A DNA stretch of 64,000 nt. It comes from Sphaerotilus microaerophilus. GTDB taxonomy: Bacteria; Pseudomonadota; Gammaproteobacteria; Burkholderiales; Burkholderiaceae_C. Every line of letters starts with the position of its first letter. Position 1 is the stretch's first letter. The notes beneath the pieces were generated by a model. The model saw only the letters and a program-made list of their open reading frames with translations. It made no database searches and was not told the DNA's origin. Below are positions 57,675 through 64,000 of this stretch, one piece after another. The translations under genes and the position numbers were made by a program. Where the stretch lies: NCBI RefSeq assembly GCF_023734135.1, contig NZ_AP025730.1, forward strand, positions 5,766,001 to 5,830,000, given 5' to 3'.

Positions 57675-58775
57675 ATGGACCTCCTCATCGCCGAACCGCT
57701 GGAAGCCGAGGTCCTGGAGTGGCTGGACGCCCGCCACGAACTGTTCTACGCACCCAAGCTCATGCACGACCGCCAGGTCTTCATGGATGCCTGGGCGCAG
57801 GCTCGTGCCGTGATGCTGCCACCGCAGGTCGCCGTGGACACACGCATGCTGGCGCTGGCACCTCGACTGCGGGCGATCGGCCGCATCGTCGGCGGCCCGG
57901 AGAACATCGACCTGCCGGCCTGCACGCGCAGCGGCATTGAGCTGGTGCGCTGCGTCGATGCCGCCGCGCCGGCCGAGGCCGAGTTCATGCTCGGCGCCCT
58001 GCTCGCGCTGCTGCGCCCCAGCCCGGAGGAGATGGGGCGCGTGGCCGGGCGCGAGCTGGGCACCAGCACCGTCGGCCTGATCGGCATGAACAGCACCGCG
58101 CGCAAGATCGCCCGGCTGCTGCAGGCGCTGGGCTCGCGGGTGATCGGCTACGACCCGGCGCTGCACGCCTCGGACGCGCAGTGGAGCCGCTGGGGCGTGC
58201 AGCCCGTCGGCCTGCGCGAGCTGTTCGAGCACTCGCACGCGGTCTGCGTGCAGCTCAACTACTACAGCCGCTACCGCGGCCTGCTCGGCGAGCGCGCCCT
58301 GCCCTACTGCCAGCGCGGCCAGGTGCTGGTGAGCGTGTCGCCGCTGACGCTGTTCGACGAAGACCTGCTGGCCGAGCTGCTGCAGAGCGGGCGCATGGCC
58401 GCAGCCTGGCTGGACAACGTGGGCCCCGGCCCGTTGGAACCGGGCCAGCCGCTGCACGGCGTGCGTGGCCTGCTGGTGACGCCGCGGCTGGCCTCCTACA
58501 CCCGCGAGGCGCGCGTGCGCAGCGCCTGGGGCGTGGCGCGCCGGATCGACGAGGTGCTGCGCACGGCACCCACCACCTCCCGCCCCGGCGCCCGCCGCCG
58601 CACTGCGCCGGTGGGCAGCAGCGCGCCGAGTGCGCCCGGGGTGAAAACGCCGTTCGCGCCCCCACCGCTCACGCCGCTGACGCCGACGCCACCGCCCGCC
58701 GCCAGTTCGGCGGGCCGGGCCAGCCTCAAGCCAGGCGCGTCAGCTGGTCCTGGAGCTTCGCCAGCGTCGCATTGA
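57675..58775 (+). CDS. D-isomer 2-hydroxyacid dehydrogenase homologue with lost catalytic residues
   Basis: The 366-residue protein has the overall fold order of D-2-hydroxyacid dehydrogenases, with [21 protein letters not shown], the NAD-domain start [30 protein letters not shown] (about 132-161), and [15 protein letters not shown] near 266-280. Key residues are missing. The GxGxxG motif reads GMNSTA (137-142). The catalytic Arg of the usual NTARG block is replaced in [10 protein letters not shown] (Pro223 in its place). The Glu position reads GPGPL, and the catalytic His of TPHIA is Arg271. The last 65 residues are a Pro/Ala/Ser tail. It is probably not an active dehydrogenase; its role is unknown. 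Confidence 0.75.
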   Translation: MDLLIAEPLEAEVLEWLDARHELFYAPKLMHDRQVFMDAWAQARAVMLPPQVAVDTRMLALAPRLRAIGRIVGGPENIDLPACTRSGIELVRCVDAAAPAEAEFMLGALLALLRPSPEEMGRVAGRELGTSTVGLIGMNSTARKIARLLQALGSRVIGYDPALHASDAQWSRWGVQPVGLRELFEHSHAVCVQLNYYSRYRGLLGERALPYCQRGQVLVSVSPLTLFDEDLLAELLQSGRMAAAWLDNVGPGPLEPGQPLHGVRGLLVTPRLASYTREARVRSAWGVARRIDEVLRTAPTTSRPGARRRTAPVGSSAPSAPGVKTPFAPPPLTPLTPTPPPAASSAGRASLKPGASAGPGASPASH

Positions 58776-58927
58776 AGTCGGCCAGGCGCTGGCGGCAGCG
58801 CTGTCACAGGACTCCCCGGTCCTGCTGGAGCGCAGGCAGATGCGCGGTTCAGTCCCCGGCCGACCTGCCGATACCCGTGGGACCACCGCCCTTCCTGCCG
58901 GACGGCCTCCGTCGCGCACCTCGCCCC

Positions 58928-60199
58928 ATGCCCGCCCCCCCCAACGATCCACTGTTTCGCCGCGAAGCCGTCAAGGCCCGGCAACCGCAGGTCTTCGGCG
59001 GCGTGGTGCAGATGCCGCCGGTGTGGTCCGCCGGGGTGGCCTGGCTGTCGCTGCTGCTGGCGGCGGCGCTGGTGGCGTTGCTGGCATTCGGCAGCTACAC
59101 CCGCCGGTCCACCGTGACAGGCCAGATCTATCCGCAGGAGGGCCTGATCCGCGTTGCTGCCAACCAGGCCGGTGTGGTGGCGGAGACGAACGTCCGGGAG
59201 GGGCAGGCCGTGCAGCGCGGCGCGGTCCTGTTCGTGCTGAGCAGCGACCGCCAGGGGCCCGACGCGGTGGACTTCCAGCGCGGCATCGCAGCACAGATCT
59301 CGGCGCGCCAGCGGCTGCTGGAGGACGACCTCGAACGCATCACGCAGACCCAGCACAAGGAAGCCGAACAACTCGCGCGGCGCCTCGAATCGCTGCGTGC
59401 CGAGCACGCCCGCATCCTCCAGCAGGGCCGCCAACAGCGGCTGCGCGTGGCCACCGCGGCCGACACCGTGGCGCGTTACGAATCGCTGTTCCGCCAGGGT
59501 TACGTGTCCCGCGACGAACTGGCGGCCAGGCAGGCCGATCTGGCGCAGCTGCGGGGACAGGAGGAAGGCATCCGGCGCGAGGCGCTCACGCTGCAGCGCG
59601 AGCTCGACACCGCGCGCCTGGACGCCGACAACCTGCCCACGCGCTTTGCGGGACAACGCGGTGAGATCGAACGCGCCATCCTGCTCACCCGGCAGGAGTT
59701 CACCGAGATCGAGGCGAGGCGTCGCATCGTCGTGTCGGCCCCCACCGACGGCATCGTGACGCTGGTGCGGGCAGAAGCCGGCCAGCACATCGAGCCGGCA
59801 CGCACCCTCGCGCACCTGATGCCGGCCTCGTCGCCGCTGGTCGCCCGGTTGTACGTGCCCGGCCGCGCCGCGGGATTCATCCAGCCGTCGATGCCGGTGA
59901 TGCTGCGCCACGAGGCCTTCCCGTACCAGAAGTTCGGCCAGCAGGCGGGTCGGGTCGTGGCAGTGTCCGGCGCCGCGGTGCCGGCGGCCGAACTCGACGA
60001 CGCGGCCATCCGCCCCGACGCGGCGGCCGAACGGCTCTTCGCGGTGACCGTGGAGCTGGCCGCGCCGCCGGTCACCACCACCGGGCACCGCCTGCCGCTG
60101 CAGGTCGGCATGAAGGTGGAGGCGGACCTGCTGCACGAGAACCGGCGGCTGTACGAGTGGATGCTCGAACCGCTGCTGGCCGCCCGGGCGAGGATCTGA
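58928..60199 (+). CDS. HlyD-family type I secretion periplasmic adaptor (CvaA/RaxA-like)
   Basis: The 423-residue protein has a short N-terminus, one membrane helix (about residues 33-55, WSAGVAWLSLLLAAALVALLAFG), a lipoyl-like half-motif GVVAETNVREGQAVQRGAVLFVL, a long coiled coil (about 110-240) and the second half VVSAPTDGIVTLVRAEAGQHI. It ends RLYEWMLEPLLAARARI, as in the colicin V/RaxA type. It would bridge the ABC exporter and the outer-membrane channel encoded next. It starts 152 bp after the previous gene, with no promoter recognised. Eight consecutive C bases follow the start codon closely. Confidence 0.92.
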   Translation: MPAPPNDPLFRREAVKARQPQVFGGVVQMPPVWSAGVAWLSLLLAAALVALLAFGSYTRRSTVTGQIYPQEGLIRVAANQAGVVAETNVREGQAVQRGAVLFVLSSDRQGPDAVDFQRGIAAQISARQRLLEDDLERITQTQHKEAEQLARRLESLRAEHARILQQGRQQRLRVATAADTVARYESLFRQGYVSRDELAARQADLAQLRGQEEGIRREALTLQRELDTARLDADNLPTRFAGQRGEIERAILLTRQEFTEIEARRRIVVSAPTDGIVTLVRAEAGQHIEPARTLAHLMPASSPLVARLYVPGRAAGFIQPSMPVMLRHEAFPYQKFGQQAGRVVAVSGAAVPAAELDDAAIRPDAAAERLFAVTVELAAPPVTTTGHRLPLQVGMKVEADLLHENRRLYEWMLEPLLAARARI

Positions 60200-60205
60200 A
60201 CGGCC

Positions 60206-62383
60206 ATGACGATCCGCCTTCCCGTCCTCGGCCAGCTGGATTTCGGCTGGCGCCGGCGCATGCCGCTGGTGCTGCAGTTCGAGGCATCGGAATGCGGGCT
60301 GGCCTGCCTGGCCATGCTGCTGAACCACCACGGCACGGTGACCGACCTGGCCACGCTGCGCGCCCGGCACGGCACGGTCCCGCAGGGCATGACGCTGGCC
60401 GACCTGGCGCGCATCGCCCAGGCCGAGCAGTTGAGCGTGCGCGCCGTGCGGCTCGGCCTGCGTGAGCTGGCCCAGCTGCGCCTGCCCTGCATCCTGCACT
60501 GGGACCTCGGGCACTTCGTCGTGCTGACCGAGATCCGGCGGGGACGCTGCCTGATCGCCGACCCGGCCACCGGCACGCGCTGGCTGGATCGCAAGGAAGT
60601 CTCGGCCCGCTTCAGCGGCATTGCGCTGGAGCTGTGGCCGGACAGCGCGTTCGTGCCGCGCGAACAGGCCCGCCCACTGTCGCTGCGCTCGCTGATCGGC
60701 CGCGTGCACGGCCTGTGGCGGGCCGTGCGGCAGGTGCTGGCGGTATCGCTGCTGCTGGAGCTGCTGGCCCTGCTCAGCCCGCTGTTCATGCAGTGGACGG
60801 TGGACCACGTCATCGTGTCGCGCGATGTCGGCCTGCTGGCCACGCTGGGCATCGGCTTCCTGCTCCTGCTGGTGATCGAGCAGTTCATGACCGCCGTGCG
60901 CGCACTGATGGTGCAGCGCGTCAGCACCCAGCTGAGCGTGCAGTGGCGCTCCAACGTGCTGGGCCACCTGCTGCGCCTGCCGCTGGACTTCTTCGCCCGC
61001 CGCCACCTGGGCGACGTGATGTCGCGCTTCGGTTCGATCCACAGCATCCTGCGGGTGCTCACCGGTGCCTTCGTCGAGGCGGCGCTGGACGGGCTGCTGG
61101 TGCTGCTCGCGCTGGGCCTGATGTGGGCCTACAGCCCCCGGCTGGCAGGGGTGGCGCTGCTGTCGGTGACGTTGTACGGGCTGGTGCGCTCGCTGTGGTA
61201 CACGCCCCTGAAGAACGCCACCGCCGAGCGGCTGGTGCGATCGGCCAACGAGGCCAGCCACCTGCTGGAGACCATCCGCGGCGTGCGCACGATCCGCCTG
61301 TTCTCGCGCCAGTTCGAACGCCTGTCGGCCTGGCAGACGCTGATGGTGGCCGACGTCAACGCCAGCCTGCGCATCCAGCGCCTGGACATCTTCTACCGCC
61401 TCGTGCGCCGCACCCTGTCGGGCGGCTTCACGCTGCTGATCGTCTGGCTGGGCGCCCACGCCGTGCTCGCCGGCGAACTGAGCGTGGGCATGCTGCTGGC
61501 CTTCCTGGCCTACCGCAGCCAGTTCGACAGCCGCTTCACTGGCTTGGTCAACCACTATTTCGACCTGCGCATGCTCGGCCTTGATGCGCAGCGGCTGGCC
61601 GACATCGTGCTCACGCCGCCCGAAGCATCCGCCGGCGGCCCGGCGCCGACACCGCTGCACCGTCCGCCGCGCATCGGGCTGAGCGGCCTGTCGTTCCGCT
61701 ACTCGGAGGGTGGCCCCGCGATCCTCGACGGCCTGGACCTGGACATCACACCGGGCCAGGCGGTGGCGCTGACCGGCACGTCCGGCTGCGGCAAGACGAC
61801 GCTGGTGCAGGTCCTGCTGGGCGTGTACGCGCCACAGCGCGGCGAGATCCGCATCGACGGCACGCCGCTGCCGCAGTTCGGCCTGGACGCCTGGCGCAGC
61901 GTGGTGGGCACGGTGCTGCAGGACGATGTGCTGTTCGCCGGCTCGATCGCCGACAACATCGCCTTCTTCTCCGCCCGGCCGGACCGTTCGCTCATCGAAG
62001 TCTGCGCGAAGATCGCCGCCATCCACGACGACATCATGAAGCTGCCGATGGCCTACCAGACCCTGGTGGGCGACATGGGCACCACGCTGTCGGGCGGGCA
62101 GAAGCAGCGCGTCCTGCTGGCTCGGGCGCTGTACCGCCGCCCGCGGGTGCTGCTCCTGGACGAGGCCACCAGCCAGCTCGACGTGACGCGCGAGGCCGAG
62201 GTCGGCCGCGCGATCGCCCGGCTGCACCTGACCCGCATCATCGTCGCCCACCGGCCACAGACGCTGGCGCTGGTGGACCGGGTGATCGAGCTCCAGGACG
62301 GCCGCATCGTGCGCGACGAGACCGCCCGGCAATACGCCGAGCGCACCGGCAGCAAGCCGGCCGTGGGAAAGGACCCGCCGTGA
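60206..62383 (+). CDS. C39 peptidase-containing ABC exporter (CvaB/RaxB-like)
   Basis: The 725-residue protein has three parts. The N-terminal C39 peptidase (1-135) has Gln24, Cys30 in SECGLACLAMLL, His103 in WDLGHFVVL and Asp119 in IADPATG, so it looks active and would cut after a double-glycine leader. A six-helix membrane domain follows (about 165-455). The ATPase domain has Walker A GTSGCGKTTL (about 523), signature LSGGQKQR (about 628) and LLLDEATSQLD. It starts 6 bp after the HlyD gene. The exported peptide is not recognisable in the window. Confidence 0.95.
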   Translation: MTIRLPVLGQLDFGWRRRMPLVLQFEASECGLACLAMLLNHHGTVTDLATLRARHGTVPQGMTLADLARIAQAEQLSVRAVRLGLRELAQLRLPCILHWDLGHFVVLTEIRRGRCLIADPATGTRWLDRKEVSARFSGIALELWPDSAFVPREQARPLSLRSLIGRVHGLWRAVRQVLAVSLLLELLALLSPLFMQWTVDHVIVSRDVGLLATLGIGFLLLLVIEQFMTAVRALMVQRVSTQLSVQWRSNVLGHLLRLPLDFFARRHLGDVMSRFGSIHSILRVLTGAFVEAALDGLLVLLALGLMWAYSPRLAGVALLSVTLYGLVRSLWYTPLKNATAERLVRSANEASHLLETIRGVRTIRLFSRQFERLSAWQTLMVADVNASLRIQRLDIFYRLVRRTLSGGFTLLIVWLGAHAVLAGELSVGMLLAFLAYRSQFDSRFTGLVNHYFDLRMLGLDAQRLADIVLTPPEASAGGPAPTPLHRPPRIGLSGLSFRYSEGGPAILDGLDLDITPGQAVALTGTSGCGKTTLVQVLLGVYAPQRGEIRIDGTPLPQFGLDAWRSVVGTVLQDDVLFAGSIADNIAFFSARPDRSLIEVCAKIAAIHDDIMKLPMAYQTLVGDMGTTLSGGQKQRVLLARALYRRPRVLLLDEATSQLDVTREAEVGRAIARLHLTRIIVAHRPQTLALVDRVIELQDGRIVRDETARQYAERTGSKPAVGKDPP

Positions 62384-63714
62384 AACCCCTGCTCATCTCG
62401 GCGACGATCGCCGCACTCATGGCCTGCGGCCCCGCCGCCGCCCGCGAAGACGATCCGCTGATGTGTGCCGCCGGCACGCCATCGCCGTCCACAGGGGCGG
62501 TCTCGATCGGCAGCGTGGTGCGCGCCATCGTCTGCCAGAACAGCGCCGTGCAGCGTCGCCAGGGCCTGGTCGAACAGGCTCGTGCCGCCGAGGACCGCGC
62601 CCGCGGGCTGCGGCAGCCGTCGGTGCGCATCGACACCTCGGCCGACGCCGTGCGGCACGAGGGCAGTGACCTGGCCGCGGCGGCCAGGCTGTCATGGACC
62701 TTGTTCGACTTCGGTGCCGCCGACGCCCAGGTCCGGCAGGCGCGTCGCGCTCTGGAGGCGGTGCTCGACGAACAACGTGTCGACACCCTGGCGGCGCTGG
62801 CGGAGGGGGCCCAGTCCTTCGCCGGTGCCGAGGTCGCGCAAGGCCGGTACGAGGCGGCCGTGCAGAACCTGCGCACCGCGCAGGACAGCCTGGCCGCCGC
62901 GCAGGCGCGCCGCAGTGCCGGCGCGGCCAGCGCTTCCGAACAGCTCAGCGCACAGACGGCCGTGCACCAGGCACGCTTTGAGCTGACCCGCGCCCACGGC
63001 GATCTGCGCGCCACGCGGGGCGCCCTGGCACTCGCGATGGGCCTGCGCGCCGGCGACCTTCAGGCCGCCGCGCTGGCGGTGGACGACACCGACGACGGCT
63101 TGCTGCGCCAGCCGATCGACTTCGCGGCGCTGGTCGACGAAGCCCGCGAGCGGCATCCCCGCGTGCTGGCTGCGCGCTCCCGGCTGGAAGAATCGGTGGC
63201 CCGGGAGACATCGTTGCGGGCGCAACGCTGGGGCCAGGTGGACATGAACGCGTCAGCCGGGCGGGAACGCTCCTCGACGGACTCCCGGGTGCAGGGCACG
63301 GCCACGGCTGCGCTGCGTTGGACCCTGCCGCTGATGGACCGCGGCGAACGCGACAGCAGCCTGCGCGACGCACTCGCCCAAACCCGCGTCGGCCAGGCGC
63401 GCCTGGCCGACGCGCTGCGGCAGACCGAACTGCAGGTGTGGCAGGACGGCCAGGCCCTGCTGGCCGAGCGCGCCGCGCTACGCGAAGGCCAGCGGGTGCT
63501 CGACAGTGCGATGCTGGCCCTGCAGGCAGATGTGGAGCGCTATCGCCTCGGCGCTGCCTCGTTGCGCGACGTGCTCGCGGCCCAGACCCAGCTGTCCGGT
63601 GCCCGTTACCAATGGGTGGAGGTGCGCGCCCGTGCTCGCCAGGCCGGGTGGCGCCTGGCCGCGGCGCTCGGCCGTCTCGGGCCGCTCGGCGGCCTGCCGC
63701 TGCCGCCCCCGTAG
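62380..63714 (+). CDS. TolC-family outer-membrane channel protein
   Basis: The 444-residue protein starts with GTG at 62380, overlapping the stop of the ABC gene by 4 bp. It has a signal peptide (LLISATIAALMACGPAAA) and two long repeats of the OEP/TolC fold, the first at about 40-220 (LSWTLFDFGAADAQVRQARRAL) and the second at about 235-430 (ALRWTLPLMDRGERDSSLRDAL). It completes the three-part type I secretion system with the two genes before it. Confidence 0.93.
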   Translation: MKPLLISATIAALMACGPAAAREDDPLMCAAGTPSPSTGAVSIGSVVRAIVCQNSAVQRRQGLVEQARAAEDRARGLRQPSVRIDTSADAVRHEGSDLAAAARLSWTLFDFGAADAQVRQARRALEAVLDEQRVDTLAALAEGAQSFAGAEVAQGRYEAAVQNLRTAQDSLAAAQARRSAGAASASEQLSAQTAVHQARFELTRAHGDLRATRGALALAMGLRAGDLQAAALAVDDTDDGLLRQPIDFAALVDEARERHPRVLAARSRLEESVARETSLRAQRWGQVDMNASAGRERSSTDSRVQGTATAALRWTLPLMDRGERDSSLRDALAQTRVGQARLADALRQTELQVWQDGQALLAERAALREGQRVLDSAMLALQADVERYRLGAASLRDVLAAQTQLSGARYQWVEVRARARQAGWRLAAALGRLGPLGGLPLPPP

Positions 63715-63721
63715 GAGCGGG

Positions 63722-64000
63722 TCACCAGGTGTTGAGCAGCCGGCGCTGCACCTCGACGCGGATCACCAGCTCGCGCAACTGCTGCCTGACCGGCAGGTCG
63801 ATCGTCAGCTCGGGCCGCAGGTAGTCGCGCAGCAGCGGCGGGCGGGGCGACTCGAAGTACAGGTCCGCATTGCGGCAGATCTCCGAACAGGCCGCCTCGT
63901 CCAGTTCCTCGCCGTTCTCGCAGACCTGGATCAGGCACGGCGCATGGGTGGCGCCCAGGGCCTGCAGCGCAAACGCGCGGTGGTGCCCATTGTTGATCAC
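63722..64000 (-). CDS. ParB-like domain protein, C-terminal part
   Basis: The frame is open to the right edge of the window, so the start lies beyond it; 92 codons are visible. The fragment begins VINNGHHRAFALQALGATHAPCLIQ, which resembles the GHHRA block of ParB-like nuclease-fold domains, then continues with a hydrophilic LDEAACSEICRNADLYFESPRPP and an RPELTIDLPVRQQLRELVIRVEVQRRLL end. I do not recognise the family more closely. It converges on the TolC gene, 7 bp apart. Confidence 0.6.
   Translation of the reverse strand: MINNGHHRAFALQALGATHAPCLIQVCENGEELDEAACSEICRNADLYFESPRPPLLRDYLRPELTIDLPVRQQLRELVIRVEVQRRLLNTW

Noticed and set aside
58726..58803. A minus-strand stretch reading [19 protein letters not shown] followed by a stop, considered as the remnant of a coiled-coil gene.
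   Set aside because: Only about 25 codons lie between stops, there is no start codon, and it overlaps the tail of the plus-strand gene. It may be chance.
58935..58942. Eight-base C tract two codons into the HlyD gene (also a 9-base tract at 5594-5602 and 8-base tracts at 9746-9753 and 29567-29574), considered as phase-variation switches.
   Set aside because: At about two-thirds G+C, a rough base-composition estimate gives more runs of eight G or C in 64 kb than the few seen. They are not enriched, and no alternative frames make sense.
58496..62332. Minus-strand open frame of more than 1,200 codons opposite the secretion operon.
   Set aside because: The plus strand has three clearly recognised genes here; the minus frame is His/Gln/Arg-rich shadow sequence.

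Overview
The window is one continuous stretch of high-GC (roughly two-thirds G+C) chromosome from a betaproteobacterium. The gene set (DciA with M23 peptidase, SecA and ArgJ; the atpIBEFHAGDC operon; GlnE, NtrB, NtrC and GlnA; Ppx and Ppk1; an RpoH gene with its own heat-shock operator) and the protein sequences point to Burkholderiales, probably near the Rubrivivax/Leptothrix/Ideonella group. That placement is from recognition, not a search. I see no rRNA, tRNA, CRISPR array, transposase or prophage.

Layout. 1-6.4 kb: end of a CoA-transferase/racemase gene, then argJ, secA and an M23 peptidase on the minus strand, with dciA divergent. 6.7-9.5 kb: rhodanese, grxC and kup. 9.6-17.7 kb: a rhombosortase-like protease, glnE, a nitrilase-family amidase, a UbiH-type monooxygenase and priA. 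18-21.4 kb: hemE, then a LemA lipoprotein and two TPM-domain proteins. 21.5-28.9 kb: the complete F1Fo ATP synthase operon. 29-35.4 kb: small metabolic genes, including a DMT exporter, aminotransferase and PhzF set facing a MocR regulator. 35.5-43.3 kb: rpoH, a Crp/Fnr regulator, ntrC, ntrB, a DUF4124 protein, glnA and a CinA-like protein. 43.3-49 kb: membrane and envelope genes, a beta-propeller, a ZIP transporter and a dienelactone hydrolase. 49-57.5 kb: phosphate and polyphosphate genes (ppx, ppk1, phoX, an OlsB-type acyltransferase), with tusA and galU. 57.7-64 kb: a degenerate 2-hydroxyacid dehydrogenase homologue, then a three-gene type I secretion operon with a C39 peptidase-ABC exporter, and the end of a ParB-like protein.

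Three control circuits can be read from the DNA. First, nitrogen: glnA has a sigma-54 promoter (GG-N10-GC) with two NtrC-type sites upstream, and the window also carries ntrB, ntrC and glnE, whose product would adenylylate GlnA at Tyr400. Second, phosphate: ppk1, phoX and the olsB-like gene each have GTCAC repeats at 11-bp (or 22-bp) intervals, pointing the same way as the gene, as in Pho boxes. Third, heat shock: rpoH is preceded by a perfect CIRCE element, so HrcA probably represses sigma-32.

Most of the window is ordinary core genome. The least explained parts are the C39 exporter operon with no substrate gene in view, the dehydrogenase homologue that has lost its catalytic residues, a 27-bp repeat that supplies the stop codon of two unrelated genes, and a DnaA box with strong hairpins upstream of priA.
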